The notes under the pieces are model-generated. The model worked only from the letters and a program-made list of their open reading frames with translations, searched no databases and was not told the DNA's origin. DNA of 64,000 nucleotides from Flavobacterium soyae. GTDB lineage: Bacteria > Bacteroidota > Bacteroidia > Flavobacteriales > Flavobacteriaceae. Below, piece after piece: positions 36,151 to 45,906 of this stretch; position 1 is the first letter of the stretch; every line of letters begins with the position of its first letter. Location: the NCBI RefSeq assembly GCF_021245985.1, contig NZ_JAJQXA010000007.1:1-64000 (forward strand), given 5' to 3'. The position numbers were made by a program, and so were the translations under genes.

Positions 36151-37005
36151 ATTCTCATTTTATTCCGTAGAGACGCACAGCAGTGCGTCTCTACGATGTA
36201 CTTTGTGTTGATTTTTATTTTTTTAATCACCTCCAGCTTTAGCTGGAGGAAAAAAAGTTATTAAAAAATGGCTTTAGCCAAAAGTTTAAAATTGGACTAA
36301 AGTCTTTCATGTTTTCATATCCTAAACCTCCAGCTAAAGCTGGAGGCAATTCATTTTTTAGAGAATTAAATATTCTCATTTTATTCCGTAGAGATGCACA
36401 GCAGTACGTCTAGGCAACGTATATAACTTTGTGCATAAGACGCACAGCAGTGCGTCTCTACGATGTACTTTGTGTTGATTTTTATTTTTTTAATCACCTC
36501 CAGCTTTAGCTGGAGGAAAAAAAGTTATTAAAAAATGGCTTTAGCCAAAAGTTTAAAATTGGACTAAAGTCTTTCATGTTTTCATATCAAACCTCCAGCT
36601 AAAGCAGGAGGCAATTCATTTTTTAGAGAATTAAATATTCTCATTTTATTCCGCAGAGATGCACTGCTGTGCGTCTACGCAACGAATATTACTTTGCGCA
36701 TAAGACGCACAGCAGTGCATCTCTACGATGTACTTTGTGTTGAATTTTATTTTTTTTAATTGCCTCCAGCTTTAGCTGGAGGAAAAAAAGTTATTAAAAA
36801 ATGGCTTTAGCCAAAAGTTTAAAATTGGACTAAAGTCTTTCATGTTTTCATATCAAACCTCCAGCTAAAGCAGGAGACAATTCATTTTTTAGAGAATTAA
36901 ATATTCTCATTTTATTACGTAGAGACGTACAGGAGTTGCGTCTACGCAACGTATATAACTTTGCACATAAGACGCACTGCTGTGCGTCTCTACGATATAC
37001 TTTGT
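36151..37005. repeat. Tandem array of ~266-bp palindrome-bearing units
   Basis: Units start at 36151, 36372, 36637 and 36903 with ATTCTCATTTTATT; spacing is 221, 265 and 266 bp and the last unit is partial. Each full unit carries a GACGCAC..GTGCGTC palindrome, a CCTCCAGCTTTAGCTGGAGG palindrome, TGGCTTTAGCCA, and a second CTCCAGCTAAAGC-type palindrome. Copies differ by scattered substitutions. It fills most of the gap 35967-37130 between hmp and the GH29 gene. No coding frame is evident. Confidence 0.93.
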
Positions 37006-37130
37006 TTTTGTTTTACAATTAATAATCAACAATTAACAATTCAAATCCGTTGTTGGTCGAAATTCTGCATCGCCAAATTTCAATTTATTGTACATTTATG
37101 TTTTATAGACTATTTTAAAGTAAATCAGCA

Positions 37131-39230
37131 ATGAAAAATATTTTTCTTTCCTTATGTCTTTTGGGCGTGATTTCTAACAGTATAAGTCAGGAATTGGCGA
37201 ATGTCCCAAAACCTTTTGGACCGCTTCCTACGCAAAAACAAATTGACTGGCAGGAAATGGAATTTTATGCTTTCGTGCATTTTTCATTAAATACATTTAC
37301 CAATAAAGAATGGGGTTACGGCGATGAGTCTCCGGAATTGTTTAACCCGACAAATCTTGATGTTCGTCAATGGGCACGTATCGTGAAAGCGGCCGGGATG
37401 AAAGGAATTATTCTGGTTGCGAAACATCACGACGGATTTTGTTTGTGGCCATCGGCGTATACAGAACGTTCTGTGAAAAATTCTCCGTGGAAAAACGGAA
37501 AAGGCGATTTGGTTAAAGAACTGGCAGCAGCCTGTAAAGAATACGATTTAAAATTAGGACTATATCTTTCGCCTTGGGACAGAAACCGTGCAGATTATGG
37601 CAAACCGGAATATATTACCTATTTTAGAAATCAGCTGAAAGAATTACTGACAAATTACGGGGATGTTTTCGAAATGTGGTTTGATGGTGCCAATGGAGGT
37701 GATGGATATTATGGAGGTGCAAATGAAACCCGAAAAATCAATACGCTTGAATATTATAATTGGGATGAAACTTATAAATTAATTTATAAAATCGCACCTA
37801 AAACTTTGGTTTGGGGAGTTGGCCCTTCTGAAGCCAGATGGATTGGAAATGAAGAAGGCCGGGCCGGAAAAACAAATTGGTCTCTTCTTCGTCAAAAAGA
37901 TGAATTGGCTGGAAAGGTTCATTATACTGAATTTATGTCGGGGCATGAAGATGGAGAAAAATGGGTTCCGGGCGAAGCTGATGTTTCGATTAGACCAGGA
38001 TGGTTTTATCATTCGGTTGAAGATGATAAAGTACGTTCGCTGGATGAAATGGTCGATATTTATTATGAATCAATTGGACGAAATGCGACTTTATTATTGA
38101 ATCTTCCGGTTGATAAAAGAGGTTTGGTTCACGAAAATGACGAAGCGAGATTAAAGGAATTAGTTGCAACCATTAAAGCCGATTTTAAAACGGAATTATT
38201 ATCCAAAACAAAAATTTCTGCGGATAATGTTAGAGGGAATAGTTTAGAATTTGCAGCAAAAAACGTTTCTGATGGAAATAAAAATTCGTATTGGGCAACC
38301 GACGATAATGTAAAAACAGCTTCCATTACTTTTGAATTTGACAAGCCTACGGCTATAAACCGGATTTTGCTTCAGGAATATATTTCACTTGGACAGCGTG
38401 TAAAAGCGTTTAATGTTGAAGTTAAAGTTGATGGAAACTGGAAAACCGCTGCAAATGAAACCACTATTGGTTACAAAAGAATTTTAAGAATCGACCGAGT
38501 TAAAGCATCGGCATTAAGAATCAATATTACCGATTCAAAAGCAAACATTGTAATTTCGAATATTCAGGCTTACAATGCGCCCACTTTTGTGCGTATGCCG
38601 GAAATTCAGCGTGATAAAAATGGCGATGTAACCATAAAATCTGAAGATGGAAATCCTGTTTATTATTCGCTTGACGGAAAAAATCCAACGAAAAAAAGCA
38701 CTTTATATAAAGGGGTGTTTAAATACAACAAAGCGGTTACTATAAAAGCGGCTGCTATTGATGCTGCAGAAAATATCAGCAGTGCTGTAAAAACGGCAAA
38801 ATACGGTGCATCTAAAGAAAACTGGAAAATTGTAACGGCTTCAAGCGGCGATTTAAGTTCTGCAAACCGAATTATCGACGGAAATCCAAATACGGATTGG
38901 AGTTTTGGAAATGAAACCAATAAACTACCGCAGGAAATAACCATCGATATGGGAAGCCTTTTATACTTAAACGGTTTTACGTATATACCGCAGCAAGTGG
39001 GTAATAATCTTAATTTAATTTCAAATTATGAGTTCTATACAAGTATTGATAATGTGAACTGGACATTGCAGTCTGAAGGTGAATTTTCGAATATTAAACA
39101 CAACCCAATCGAGCAGGTTAAGACTTTCAAAAAGACCAAAGCCAGATACATTCGTTTCGTTGCCAAGTCAGCGGTGGCGAAGGGATCAACTGTTTCTATT
39201 GCAGAAATAAACGTGATCGAAACATTATAA
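37131..39230 (+). CDS. GH29 alpha-L-fucosidase with C-terminal discoidin-like domains
   Basis: The 699-residue exported enzyme (signal peptide to about ISQ) has a GH29 barrel with KHHDGFCLWPS near 98-108 and the nucleophile Asp185 in EMWFDGANGG. After the barrel (about residue 350) comes an F5/8-type beta-sandwich (NSYWATDD...), a chitobiase C-terminal-like segment (GNPVYYSLDGKNPTKKS), and a second F5/8-type domain (NRIIDGNPNTDWSFG...). These probably bind glycan. It removes alpha-linked fucose, here perhaps from N-glycan antennae or core. It stands ahead of NagB and the N-glycan genes. Confidence 0.93.
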   Translation: MKNIFLSLCLLGVISNSISQELANVPKPFGPLPTQKQIDWQEMEFYAFVHFSLNTFTNKEWGYGDESPELFNPTNLDVRQWARIVKAAGMKGIILVAKHHDGFCLWPSAYTERSVKNSPWKNGKGDLVKELAAACKEYDLKLGLYLSPWDRNRADYGKPEYITYFRNQLKELLTNYGDVFEMWFDGANGGDGYYGGANETRKINTLEYYNWDETYKLIYKIAPKTLVWGVGPSEARWIGNEEGRAGKTNWSLLRQKDELAGKVHYTEFMSGHEDGEKWVPGEADVSIRPGWFYHSVEDDKVRSLDEMVDIYYESIGRNATLLLNLPVDKRGLVHENDEARLKELVATIKADFKTELLSKTKISADNVRGNSLEFAAKNVSDGNKNSYWATDDNVKTASITFEFDKPTAINRILLQEYISLGQRVKAFNVEVKVDGNWKTAANETTIGYKRILRIDRVKASALRINITDSKANIVISNIQAYNAPTFVRMPEIQRDKNGDVTIKSEDGNPVYYSLDGKNPTKKSTLYKGVFKYNKAVTIKAAAIDAAENISSAVKTAKYGASKENWKIVTASSGDLSSANRIIDGNPNTDWSFGNETNKLPQEITIDMGSLLYLNGFTYIPQQVGNNLNLISNYEFYTSIDNVNWTLQSEGEFSNIKHNPIEQVKTFKKTKARYIRFVAKSAVAKGSTVSIAEINVIETL

Positions 39231-39370
39231 TTGCCTTTTGAATTGTAATCTTTTTGCTTAAAGTTTCAAATTTTGTCCTATAGCGAAGCTTATAGGTTAT
39301 TAGTCGAATTTTTGATTATTTACATTATGTAATATTTAATTTTATACTAAATAATTACAACTACAGGCAA

Positions 39371-41284
39371 ATGATTAAAGAAAGTATAAATTTCAAAGAA
39401 GCAGGAAAGTTTGAAGAAACGCGTTTTGAAAAGATACATAATGTAATTTTCGATTCGTCTAAAGAAGCATCTATTTTAGTAGCTCAGGAAATAGCCAATA
39501 TAATTCAGAGAAAAGAAGAATTAAACGAACCTTGTATTTTAGGTTTGGCAACAGGATCTTCACCCATAAAAGTATATGAAGAATTAGTTCGTCTTCATAA
39601 AGAAGAAGGTTTAAGTTTTGAAAACGTAGTAACTTTCAACTTAGACGAATATTATCCAATGGATAAAAAAGATATTCAGAGTTACTGGTATTTCATGCAT
39701 GAACATCTTTTTAACCATGTTAATATTCTGCCTCAAAACATCAATATTCCCGACGGAAACATCAGCAATGAAGACCTTCAGCAATATTGTATTGATTATG
39801 AAATGAAAATTAAAGCTTACGGCGGATTAGATTTTCAGCTTTTAGGAATTGGAAGAACGGGACATATCGGGTTTAATGAGCCGGGTTCTCACGTAAATTC
39901 AGGAACCAGAAGCATTACCTTAGATCACTTAACGCGTGTTGATGCGGCATCATCATTTTTAGGAATTGATAATGTGCCTAGAAAAGCAATTACAATGGGA
40001 ATTGGTACAGTAAAACATGCTAAAAGAATTGTACTTCTTGGATGGGGGATCAGCAAAGCAGAAATTATAAAGAAAACAATCGAAGGTGAAATTTCATCCC
40101 GGGTTCCGGCAACATATTTACAGCAGCACAACAACACAACTTTTGTTTTAGATACCGAAGCTTCGTCAGAATTAACGCGAGTAAAAACGCCTTGGTTAGT
40201 AAAATCTGTAATCTGGACAGACGAATTAAAGCTGAAAGCAGTGGCTTGGTTAAGCGAATTGACTAAAAAACCTTTCTTGAAACTGACTGACAAAGATTAT
40301 AACGATAACGGAATGTCTAGTGTTTTAAGCGAAGAAGGAACTGCATACAATTTGAATATTAAAATGTTCAATAAAATGCAGCAGACTATTACGGGCTGGC
40401 CAGGCGGGAAACCAAATGCCGATGATACATACAGACCGGAACGTGCTGCTCCGGAAAGAAAAAGAATTATCATTTTTAGTCCGCACCCTGATGATGATGT
40501 TATCTCAATGGGAGGAACTTTTGATCGATTGGTGGAGCAGGGACATGATGTTCATATTGCATATCAGACTTCTGGAAATATTGCGGTTTCAAATCAGGAA
40601 GCTTTAAAATTTGCTGAAATTACAAAAGCATTAAATGCTGATTCTGCTGAAGCTGAAAAGATTATTGACTTTTTGAAAAACAAAAAAAGTAATGATATCG
40701 ATTCGCTGGAAGTTAGAAAATTAAAAGGCTTGATTAGAAGAAGCGAATCTCTTGCAGCAACACGTTATTTAGGCCTTCCGGATTCTAATGTAAATTTCCT
40801 TGATCTTCCTTTTTATGAAACAGGAACAGTAAAGAAAAATAATCTTGGCGAAGCTGATATTGAAATTATGTGTAATATCATCGAAAGAATAAAACCTCAT
40901 CAAATATATGCAGCCGGAGATTTAGCAGATCCGCACGGAACACACAAAGTCTGCCTCGATAGTTTATTTGAAGCTTTGAAACGATTGAAACACAAAAGTT
41001 TTATGGATGACTGCTGGGTTTGGCTGTACAGAGGTGCTTGGCATGAGTGGGAAACGTACCAAATTGAAATGGCGGTTCCAATGAGTCCGGATCAGGTGCT
41101 GAAAAAACGTCACGCGATTTTCTATCACCAGTCTCAAAAAGATGGTGTAATGTTTCAGGGAGATGACAGCAGAGAATTCTGGATTAGAGCAGAAGACAGA
41201 AACAGATTAACTGCAGAAAAATATCACGCTTTAGGTTTGGCAGATTACTCTGCAATTGAGGCCTTTAAGAGGTATTTTTTCTAA
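39371..41284 (+). CDS. nagB: Glucosamine-6-phosphate deaminase fused to a PIG-L/LmbE-type deacetylase domain
   Basis: Residues 1-300 are NagB: LATGSSPIKVYEEL near 59-72, FNLDEYYPMD near 89-98 with the catalytic Asp, and GRTGHIGFNEPGS at 161-173. They convert GlcN-6-P to Fru-6-P and ammonia. Residues about 365-637 form a PIG-L/LmbE-like domain with the metal motif PHPDDD at 371-376 and a DPHGTH segment. PIG-L proteins are zinc-dependent N-deacetylases for GlcNAc derivatives. Such a two-domain NagB of about 640 residues is seen in other Bacteroidota. Together the domains could deacetylate and deaminate GlcNAc-6-P, which is inference. No separate nagA is in the window. Confidence 0.93.
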   Translation: MIKESINFKEAGKFEETRFEKIHNVIFDSSKEASILVAQEIANIIQRKEELNEPCILGLATGSSPIKVYEELVRLHKEEGLSFENVVTFNLDEYYPMDKKDIQSYWYFMHEHLFNHVNILPQNINIPDGNISNEDLQQYCIDYEMKIKAYGGLDFQLLGIGRTGHIGFNEPGSHVNSGTRSITLDHLTRVDAASSFLGIDNVPRKAITMGIGTVKHAKRIVLLGWGISKAEIIKKTIEGEISSRVPATYLQQHNNTTFVLDTEASSELTRVKTPWLVKSVIWTDELKLKAVAWLSELTKKPFLKLTDKDYNDNGMSSVLSEEGTAYNLNIKMFNKMQQTITGWPGGKPNADDTYRPERAAPERKRIIIFSPHPDDDVISMGGTFDRLVEQGHDVHIAYQTSGNIAVSNQEALKFAEITKALNADSAEAEKIIDFLKNKKSNDIDSLEVRKLKGLIRRSESLAATRYLGLPDSNVNFLDLPFYETGTVKKNNLGEADIEIMCNIIERIKPHQIYAAGDLADPHGTHKVCLDSLFEALKRLKHKSFMDDCWVWLYRGAWHEWETYQIEMAVPMSPDQVLKKRHAIFYHQSQKDGVMFQGDDSREFWIRAEDRNRLTAEKYHALGLADYSAIEAFKRYFF

Positions 41285-41347
41285 GAAAATCTTTAAAATA
41301 TAATAGACTATTTCATGTGGTTTATTTGGTTAGTTACCAAGTTTTGA

Positions 41348-41378
41348 AATGCAGCCGTGGTTGGCTGCATTTTTTTTA
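41348..41378 (+). terminator. Rho-independent terminator after nagB
   Basis: AATGCAGCC and GGCTGCATT pair around a short loop and run into eight T residues, 64 bp after the nagB stop codon. Confidence 0.9.
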
Positions 41379-41443
41379 TGCTTGTTTTTGAGATTTAACC
41401 ACAAAGTTTTTTTTTACCGCAAAGAGCGCTAAGGTTTACGCAA

Positions 41444-41645
41444 TCCCGATAGCTATCGGGAGCAAAGTTTTTTTTTCTCATTTTTTGTCACCCTGAGCGA
41501 AGTCGAAGGGCGCAAAGAAGCTCCGCATTTTATGTCATTTCTGAAATGACAAACCTCAACTAAAACGAAAAAACCTTTGTCAAAATTTCAAATTTTGATA
41601 AAGGTCTCGTTATATAAAAAAGGTCTTCGACTACGCTCAGACTGA
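41444..41645. repeat. Cluster of short palindromes in the nagB-LytTR gap
   Basis: TCCCGATAGCTATCGGGA (41444-41461) is a perfect palindrome related to one inside the repeat at 20319. GTCACCCTGAGCGAAGTCGA (41487 onward) has its imperfect complement TCGACTACGCTCAGACTGAC near 41625-41645, and a CTTTGTCAAAATTT...AAATTTTGATAAAG hairpin lies at 41574-41604. Otherwise nothing is seen between 41379 and 41652. Confidence 0.7.
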
Positions 41646-41652
41646 CAATCGA

Positions 41653-42366
41653 TTAAATTGAAGAATTTAAAATTCTCTGTTTTACATGATCGATATACGA
41701 TCTTCCAATAACGTATCTAAGTCCTTCAATTTCAATGCTGTTTCCTTCAACAGCGTCAATTTTGTCAATTGCGATGGTGTATGAACGGTGAATTCTCAGG
41801 AAGTTTTTTTCCGGCAGTAAATCCGTGAAGTCAGATAATGTGCTGTGTATGATGTATTTCCCTGTTAAGGTGTTTATTTTTAGATAGTCTTTCAGGCTTT
41901 CGATAACCAAAATTTCGTTGAAGAAAATCTTCTTCATTCTCTTTTTATCGATTTTAACAAAAATAAAAGGACTGTCTGCGTTATTCTCTTGTGGAGAATT
42001 GGTTTTATTTTCCAATCTTTTGCTGACTTTGTTCAGCGTTTTCATTAGTCTCGGAAACTCGATTGGTTTTACAAGATAGTCTAAAACGTCCAGCTCATAA
42101 GTCTCAATTGCAAACTGGCTGTAAGCACTTGTAATTACCAGTAAAGGCGGATTTTCAAGACTTTTTATAAAATTAATTCCGTCTAAAACCGGCATGTTAA
42201 TATCCAGAAAAATAACATCAACCCTATTATTTTTCAAAAAGTTTAGGCCCTCAATCGGATTACTGAAAGTATCTATTACCTCAAAATTTTCAAGTGGCTC
42301 TAAATAGTTTTTTATAACATTGATTGCCAATGGTTCATCGTCGATAATCAAACATTTTATTTTCAT
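41653..42366 (-). CDS. LytTR-family response regulator
   Basis: The 237-residue protein has a receiver domain with Asp10/Asp11 and phospho-acceptor Asp55 in FLDINMPV, and Thr/Lys in VITSAYSQ and YLVKP. A C-terminal LytTR DNA-binding domain carries FVKIDKKRMKKIFFNEILVI and FLRIHRSYTIAIDKID. It is encoded 74 bp downstream of its presumed kinase on the same strand. The pair is divergent from the GH92 gene and may control the N-glycan genes, which is inference from position. Confidence 0.94.
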   Translation of the reverse strand: MKIKCLIIDDEPLAINVIKNYLEPLENFEVIDTFSNPIEGLNFLKNNRVDVIFLDINMPVLDGINFIKSLENPPLLVITSAYSQFAIETYELDVLDYLVKPIEFPRLMKTLNKVSKRLENKTNSPQENNADSPFIFVKIDKKRMKKIFFNEILVIESLKDYLKINTLTGKYIIHSTLSDFTDLLPEKNFLRIHRSYTIAIDKIDAVEGNSIEIEGLRYVIGRSYIDHVKQRILNSSI

Positions 42367-42440
42367 TTCTATAATCTTATGTTATTTGAGCGAAATAATT
42401 TAGCAGGTAAACTTTATATTATATACGAGGAAAAGCTGTA

Positions 42441-43499
42441 TTAGGTTACTTTAATAACAAGCTTTACAACAAAAATATTCTTTTTATTTTTAAATGAAAG
42501 CTTATAGTCACTTTTATTATAACCTAATTCCAGTCTTTTTTTAACATTTTCAATCCCTATGCCACTTGACTTGTTAAAATTATCCTGATGTTGTGTAATT
42601 TCTGGCGTTGGATTTGAAATTGTAAAATGCAGAAAATCTTCTTTTACTTTAAAGTCAATGTTGATTCTAACCTTTCCTGTATTTTTGTTCACGCCATGTT
42701 TAAAGGCATTTTCAACAAAAGTCAATAAAATTACCGGAGAAATCTCCTTATCGTGAATATCCCCGGAAACTTCCATGTTAACTTCCAGGCGTTCGTCGTT
42801 TCTAATTCGTTCCAGATCAAGATAATTCTGAATACAGAGAATCTCGTTTTCTAAACTTTGTTTTTTTCCCTGCGTATCATAAAGCATATAACGCATTAAT
42901 TCTGAAAGTTTTAAAACAATCTTTGGTGTTTTGTTTGATTTTTCTACAGATAAAGAATAGATATTATTTAAAGTATTGAAGAAAAAATGCGGTGAGATTT
43001 GCGATTTGAGAAAAAGCAGTTCTGTTTCTAATTGTGATTTTTCAAGATCGGTAACTCTTTTTTGTTCTTTTAAAAAGTCTAAAGTGATTTTAATCGCCGT
43101 CACAAAAGTCATTACATAAAGCTCTCCCATCATCATATCTATCGTGTAATTGAGCGTTAGTTTATCAATTGTCTGCGGACCTTCCGGCCATACATTATGC
43201 GTGATTAGCATATAAGTAAGATTGAACTTTATAAGTACCATGATAAAGATGGCTGATAAAACGGCAAGTATATAAAGTACATACTTTTTTCGGTACACCA
43301 GATAAGGCATAAAAATCAGGATATTCAAATAACACAGCGTCATGTGAATTGGGAAACCCAGTAAATTGGTTTTTATCGAATACCAATAATCATTAAAATA
43401 GCTTCCCCATCTAAAAGTATTAAATAAGAAATAAGTCAGCCAAAAAACCACATGATAATACAATGGGATACGATATAATTTGTTAGAATTGAAATTCAT
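42441..43499 (-). CDS. LytS-like sensor histidine kinase
   Basis: The 352-residue protein has about four membrane segments in its first 145 residues (about 15-33, 45-67, 74-96, 122-142). A short linker follows, then the His-kinase domain with phospho-acceptor His171 in SQISPHFFFNTLNN and an ATPase part (VENAFKHGV, GIGIENVKKRL). No large extracellular sensor domain is present, so the signal is probably sensed in or near the membrane. It forms a two-gene unit with the LytTR regulator and shares a 120-bp divergent region with GH92. Confidence 0.93.
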   Translation of the reverse strand: MNFNSNKLYRIPLYYHVVFWLTYFLFNTFRWGSYFNDYWYSIKTNLLGFPIHMTLCYLNILIFMPYLVYRKKYVLYILAVLSAIFIMVLIKFNLTYMLITHNVWPEGPQTIDKLTLNYTIDMMMGELYVMTFVTAIKITLDFLKEQKRVTDLEKSQLETELLFLKSQISPHFFFNTLNNIYSLSVEKSNKTPKIVLKLSELMRYMLYDTQGKKQSLENEILCIQNYLDLERIRNDERLEVNMEVSGDIHDKEISPVILLTFVENAFKHGVNKNTGKVRINIDFKVKEDFLHFTISNPTPEITQHQDNFNKSSGIGIENVKKRLELGYNKSDYKLSFKNKKNIFVVKLVIKVT

Positions 43500-43513
43500 A
43501 ATATGATATGTTT

Positions 43514-43544
43514 TTTGTCTTTTTTTGATGTTTATCTAAGTTTA
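43514..43544 (+). promoter_or_regulatory. Candidate promoter for the GH92-led operon
   Basis: TTTG (43514-43517) is followed after exactly 19 nt by TAAGTTTA (43537-43544), which differs from the TAnnTTTG -7 consensus only at the last base. The box ends about 75 bp before the GH92 ATG. Confidence 0.4.
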
Positions 43545-43619
43545 TGTGTTATCCGTCTAAATAAGTTTTAATAAAAAAACAGTTTATTTAAATTTAAAGT
43601 TAAATTAAGGTTGTTTTAT

Positions 43620-45863
43620 ATGAAGAAATTTCTCGTGCCTGCTTTATTTGTAATTCTGGTTACAAGTTGTAAAATAAAATCATACAAAAATAATAATCAA
43701 GAAAATATTTTTGTAAATCACGTTGATCCTTTTATTGGGACTGGCGGACACGGTCATACATATCCGGGAGCAACGGTTCCTTTTGGGATGTTACAAGTAA
43801 GCCCGGATAACGGAATCTCAAGCTGGGACTGGTGTTCAGGCTATCATTATTCAGATTCTATTGTGTCTGGTTTTAGTCATTTGCACTTAAGCGGAACGGG
43901 AATTGGCGATTTGGCAGACATCTTATTTATGCCGACAAACAAAAAAGTCGATTTAACATTAAAAACAACTTCAAGAGATCAATCACCTTATAAATCATTT
44001 TACAGTCATGTTAACGAAAAAGCAGCACCGGGTTCTTACCAGGTTTTTCTTAAGGATCCTAAAATCAATGTAGAATTAACTTCTTCACAAAGAACAGCTT
44101 ATCATAAGTATACATTTGCCAAAAATGACAAACAATCAGTAGTTGTCGATTTAGGATTTGCCATAAATTGGGACAAAACCTTAAAAACCGGAATTACAAT
44201 TGAAGACCAATACACTATAAGCGGTTACCGATACAGTACAGGCTGGGCAAAAAACCAAAAAGTATTTTTTGTGGCTAAGTTTTCAAAACCTATTTCAGAA
44301 TCAGTTTTAACGGCTGATAAAGAAATAGTTAATTCTAAAAAAGCAGAAGCAGCAAATACATCAGCACAATTATTTTTTGATCCGAAGAACTCAGATGAAT
44401 TATTTATAAAAGTAGCGTTATCATCTGTAAGTACGGCCAATGCCAAAGAAAATTTAGATGGAGAAAATGCAGCTTTTGACAATATAAAATCAGAAGCCTC
44501 TTCGATTTGGAATAACGAATTAAGTAAAATTAAAGTTGAAACACCGGTAGATTCATTAAAAACAATGTTTTATACTGCGATGTATCACACACAAGTTGCC
44601 CCTGTAACCTATAGTGATAAAAATGGACAGTTTAGAAAAGAGGACGATCAAATTGTTACGGCAAAAGATTATACTGCTTATTCAACTTTATCACTATGGG
44701 ATACTTTTAGAGCCGAAAACCCTTTATTGACTTTATTGGCTCCAGATAAAACTTCAGACATTATAAACTCAATGTTAACTTATTACGATACGAAAAAAAT
44801 ATTACCAGTTTGGACTTTATATGCGAACGAAACGAACACAATGACAGGTTATCACTCCATTCCTGTAATTGTTGATGCTTATTTGAAAGGTATAAAAGGT
44901 TTTGATGCCGAAAAAGCATTCGAAGCCATGAAAACTACCATGAAGCAGGACGAACGTGGTTTAAATTTCTATAAAAAATACGGATATATACCTTATAATT
45001 TATTAGACGAATCGGTTACGATTACTTTGGAATATGCTTACGACGATTGGTGTGTCGCACAAATGGCGAAAGCTTTGGGTAAAAATGACGATTATCAATT
45101 TTTCTTAAAACGTTCTCAGGCCTATCAATATTTATTTGACCCGAAAACAGGGTTTATGAGAGGAAAATCTGAAGACGGAAAATCATGGAACGAACCTTTT
45201 GATCCAAAACATTCCAATCATAGGGAACACACAGATTATACCGAAGGAAATGCCTGGCAGCATAGTTGGTTTGTACCACAAAATGTTGATAATTTAATTT
45301 CGCTGCACGGCGGCAATGAAATTTTTACCAAACGTTTAGAGCAGTTGTTTACCGAAAGTTCAGAAATTACAGGAAACAATGTTTCGGCAGATATTTCGGG
45401 ATTAATTGGGCAGTATGCACACGGAAACGAGCCAAGCCATCATATTGCATATATGTTCAACCACGCAGGTCAGCCCTGGAGAACACAATATTGGGTGCGC
45501 CATATTTTAGATACACAATACAATACAACACCAAATGGTTTAAGCGGAAACGAAGACTGCGGGCAAATGTCCGCTTGGTATGTTTTCAGCTCAATGGGAT
45601 TATACCCAATGAACCCGGCTTCTGGAGAATACGAAATTGGAAGCCCGATTTTCGAAAAAGCAACCATTAATCTTGAAAAAGGAAAAACGTTTGTAATTGA
45701 AGCAGAAAATGTTTCAGACAAAAATTTTTATATACAGTCAGCTGTTTTAAACGGAGTTGAATTCAATCAAACAGCAATCACACATCAGCAGATTTTAAAA
45801 GGAGGGGTTTTACATTTTGTAATGGGGGCACAGCCAAATAAAAACTGGGGAGTAAAAAAATAA
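43620..45863 (+). CDS. GH92 alpha-mannosidase, lipoprotein
   Basis: The ATG at 43620 is preferred over an in-frame TTG at 43611. It gives 747 residues with a lipobox (LVTSCKIK, Cys17). GH92 enzymes are calcium-dependent exo-alpha-mannosidases that trim N-glycan mannose. Visible family blocks are VDPFIGTGGHGHTYPGATVPFGM, GFSHLHLSGTG, LWDTFRAENPLL, YTEGNAWQHSW and the catalytic-base segment GNEDCGQMSAWYVFSSMG. Linkage preference (1,2, 1,3 or 1,6) cannot be set from sequence. It leads the run to GH130 and is divergent from the two-component genes. Confidence 0.95.
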   Translation: MKKFLVPALFVILVTSCKIKSYKNNNQENIFVNHVDPFIGTGGHGHTYPGATVPFGMLQVSPDNGISSWDWCSGYHYSDSIVSGFSHLHLSGTGIGDLADILFMPTNKKVDLTLKTTSRDQSPYKSFYSHVNEKAAPGSYQVFLKDPKINVELTSSQRTAYHKYTFAKNDKQSVVVDLGFAINWDKTLKTGITIEDQYTISGYRYSTGWAKNQKVFFVAKFSKPISESVLTADKEIVNSKKAEAANTSAQLFFDPKNSDELFIKVALSSVSTANAKENLDGENAAFDNIKSEASSIWNNELSKIKVETPVDSLKTMFYTAMYHTQVAPVTYSDKNGQFRKEDDQIVTAKDYTAYSTLSLWDTFRAENPLLTLLAPDKTSDIINSMLTYYDTKKILPVWTLYANETNTMTGYHSIPVIVDAYLKGIKGFDAEKAFEAMKTTMKQDERGLNFYKKYGYIPYNLLDESVTITLEYAYDDWCVAQMAKALGKNDDYQFFLKRSQAYQYLFDPKTGFMRGKSEDGKSWNEPFDPKHSNHREHTDYTEGNAWQHSWFVPQNVDNLISLHGGNEIFTKRLEQLFTESSEITGNNVSADISGLIGQYAHGNEPSHHIAYMFNHAGQPWRTQYWVRHILDTQYNTTPNGLSGNEDCGQMSAWYVFSSMGLYPMNPASGEYEIGSPIFEKATINLEKGKTFVIEAENVSDKNFYIQSAVLNGVEFNQTAITHQQILKGGVLHFVMGAQPNKNWGVKK

Positions 45864-45906
45864 ACAGAGACAAAAGACGAAACTAACCTAACTAATAAAT
45901 AATTTA

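Noticed and set aside
36151..37005. CRISPR array
   Set aside because: The period is about 266 bp, the whole unit is repeated rather than a short repeat with unique spacers, and there are no cas genes nearby.
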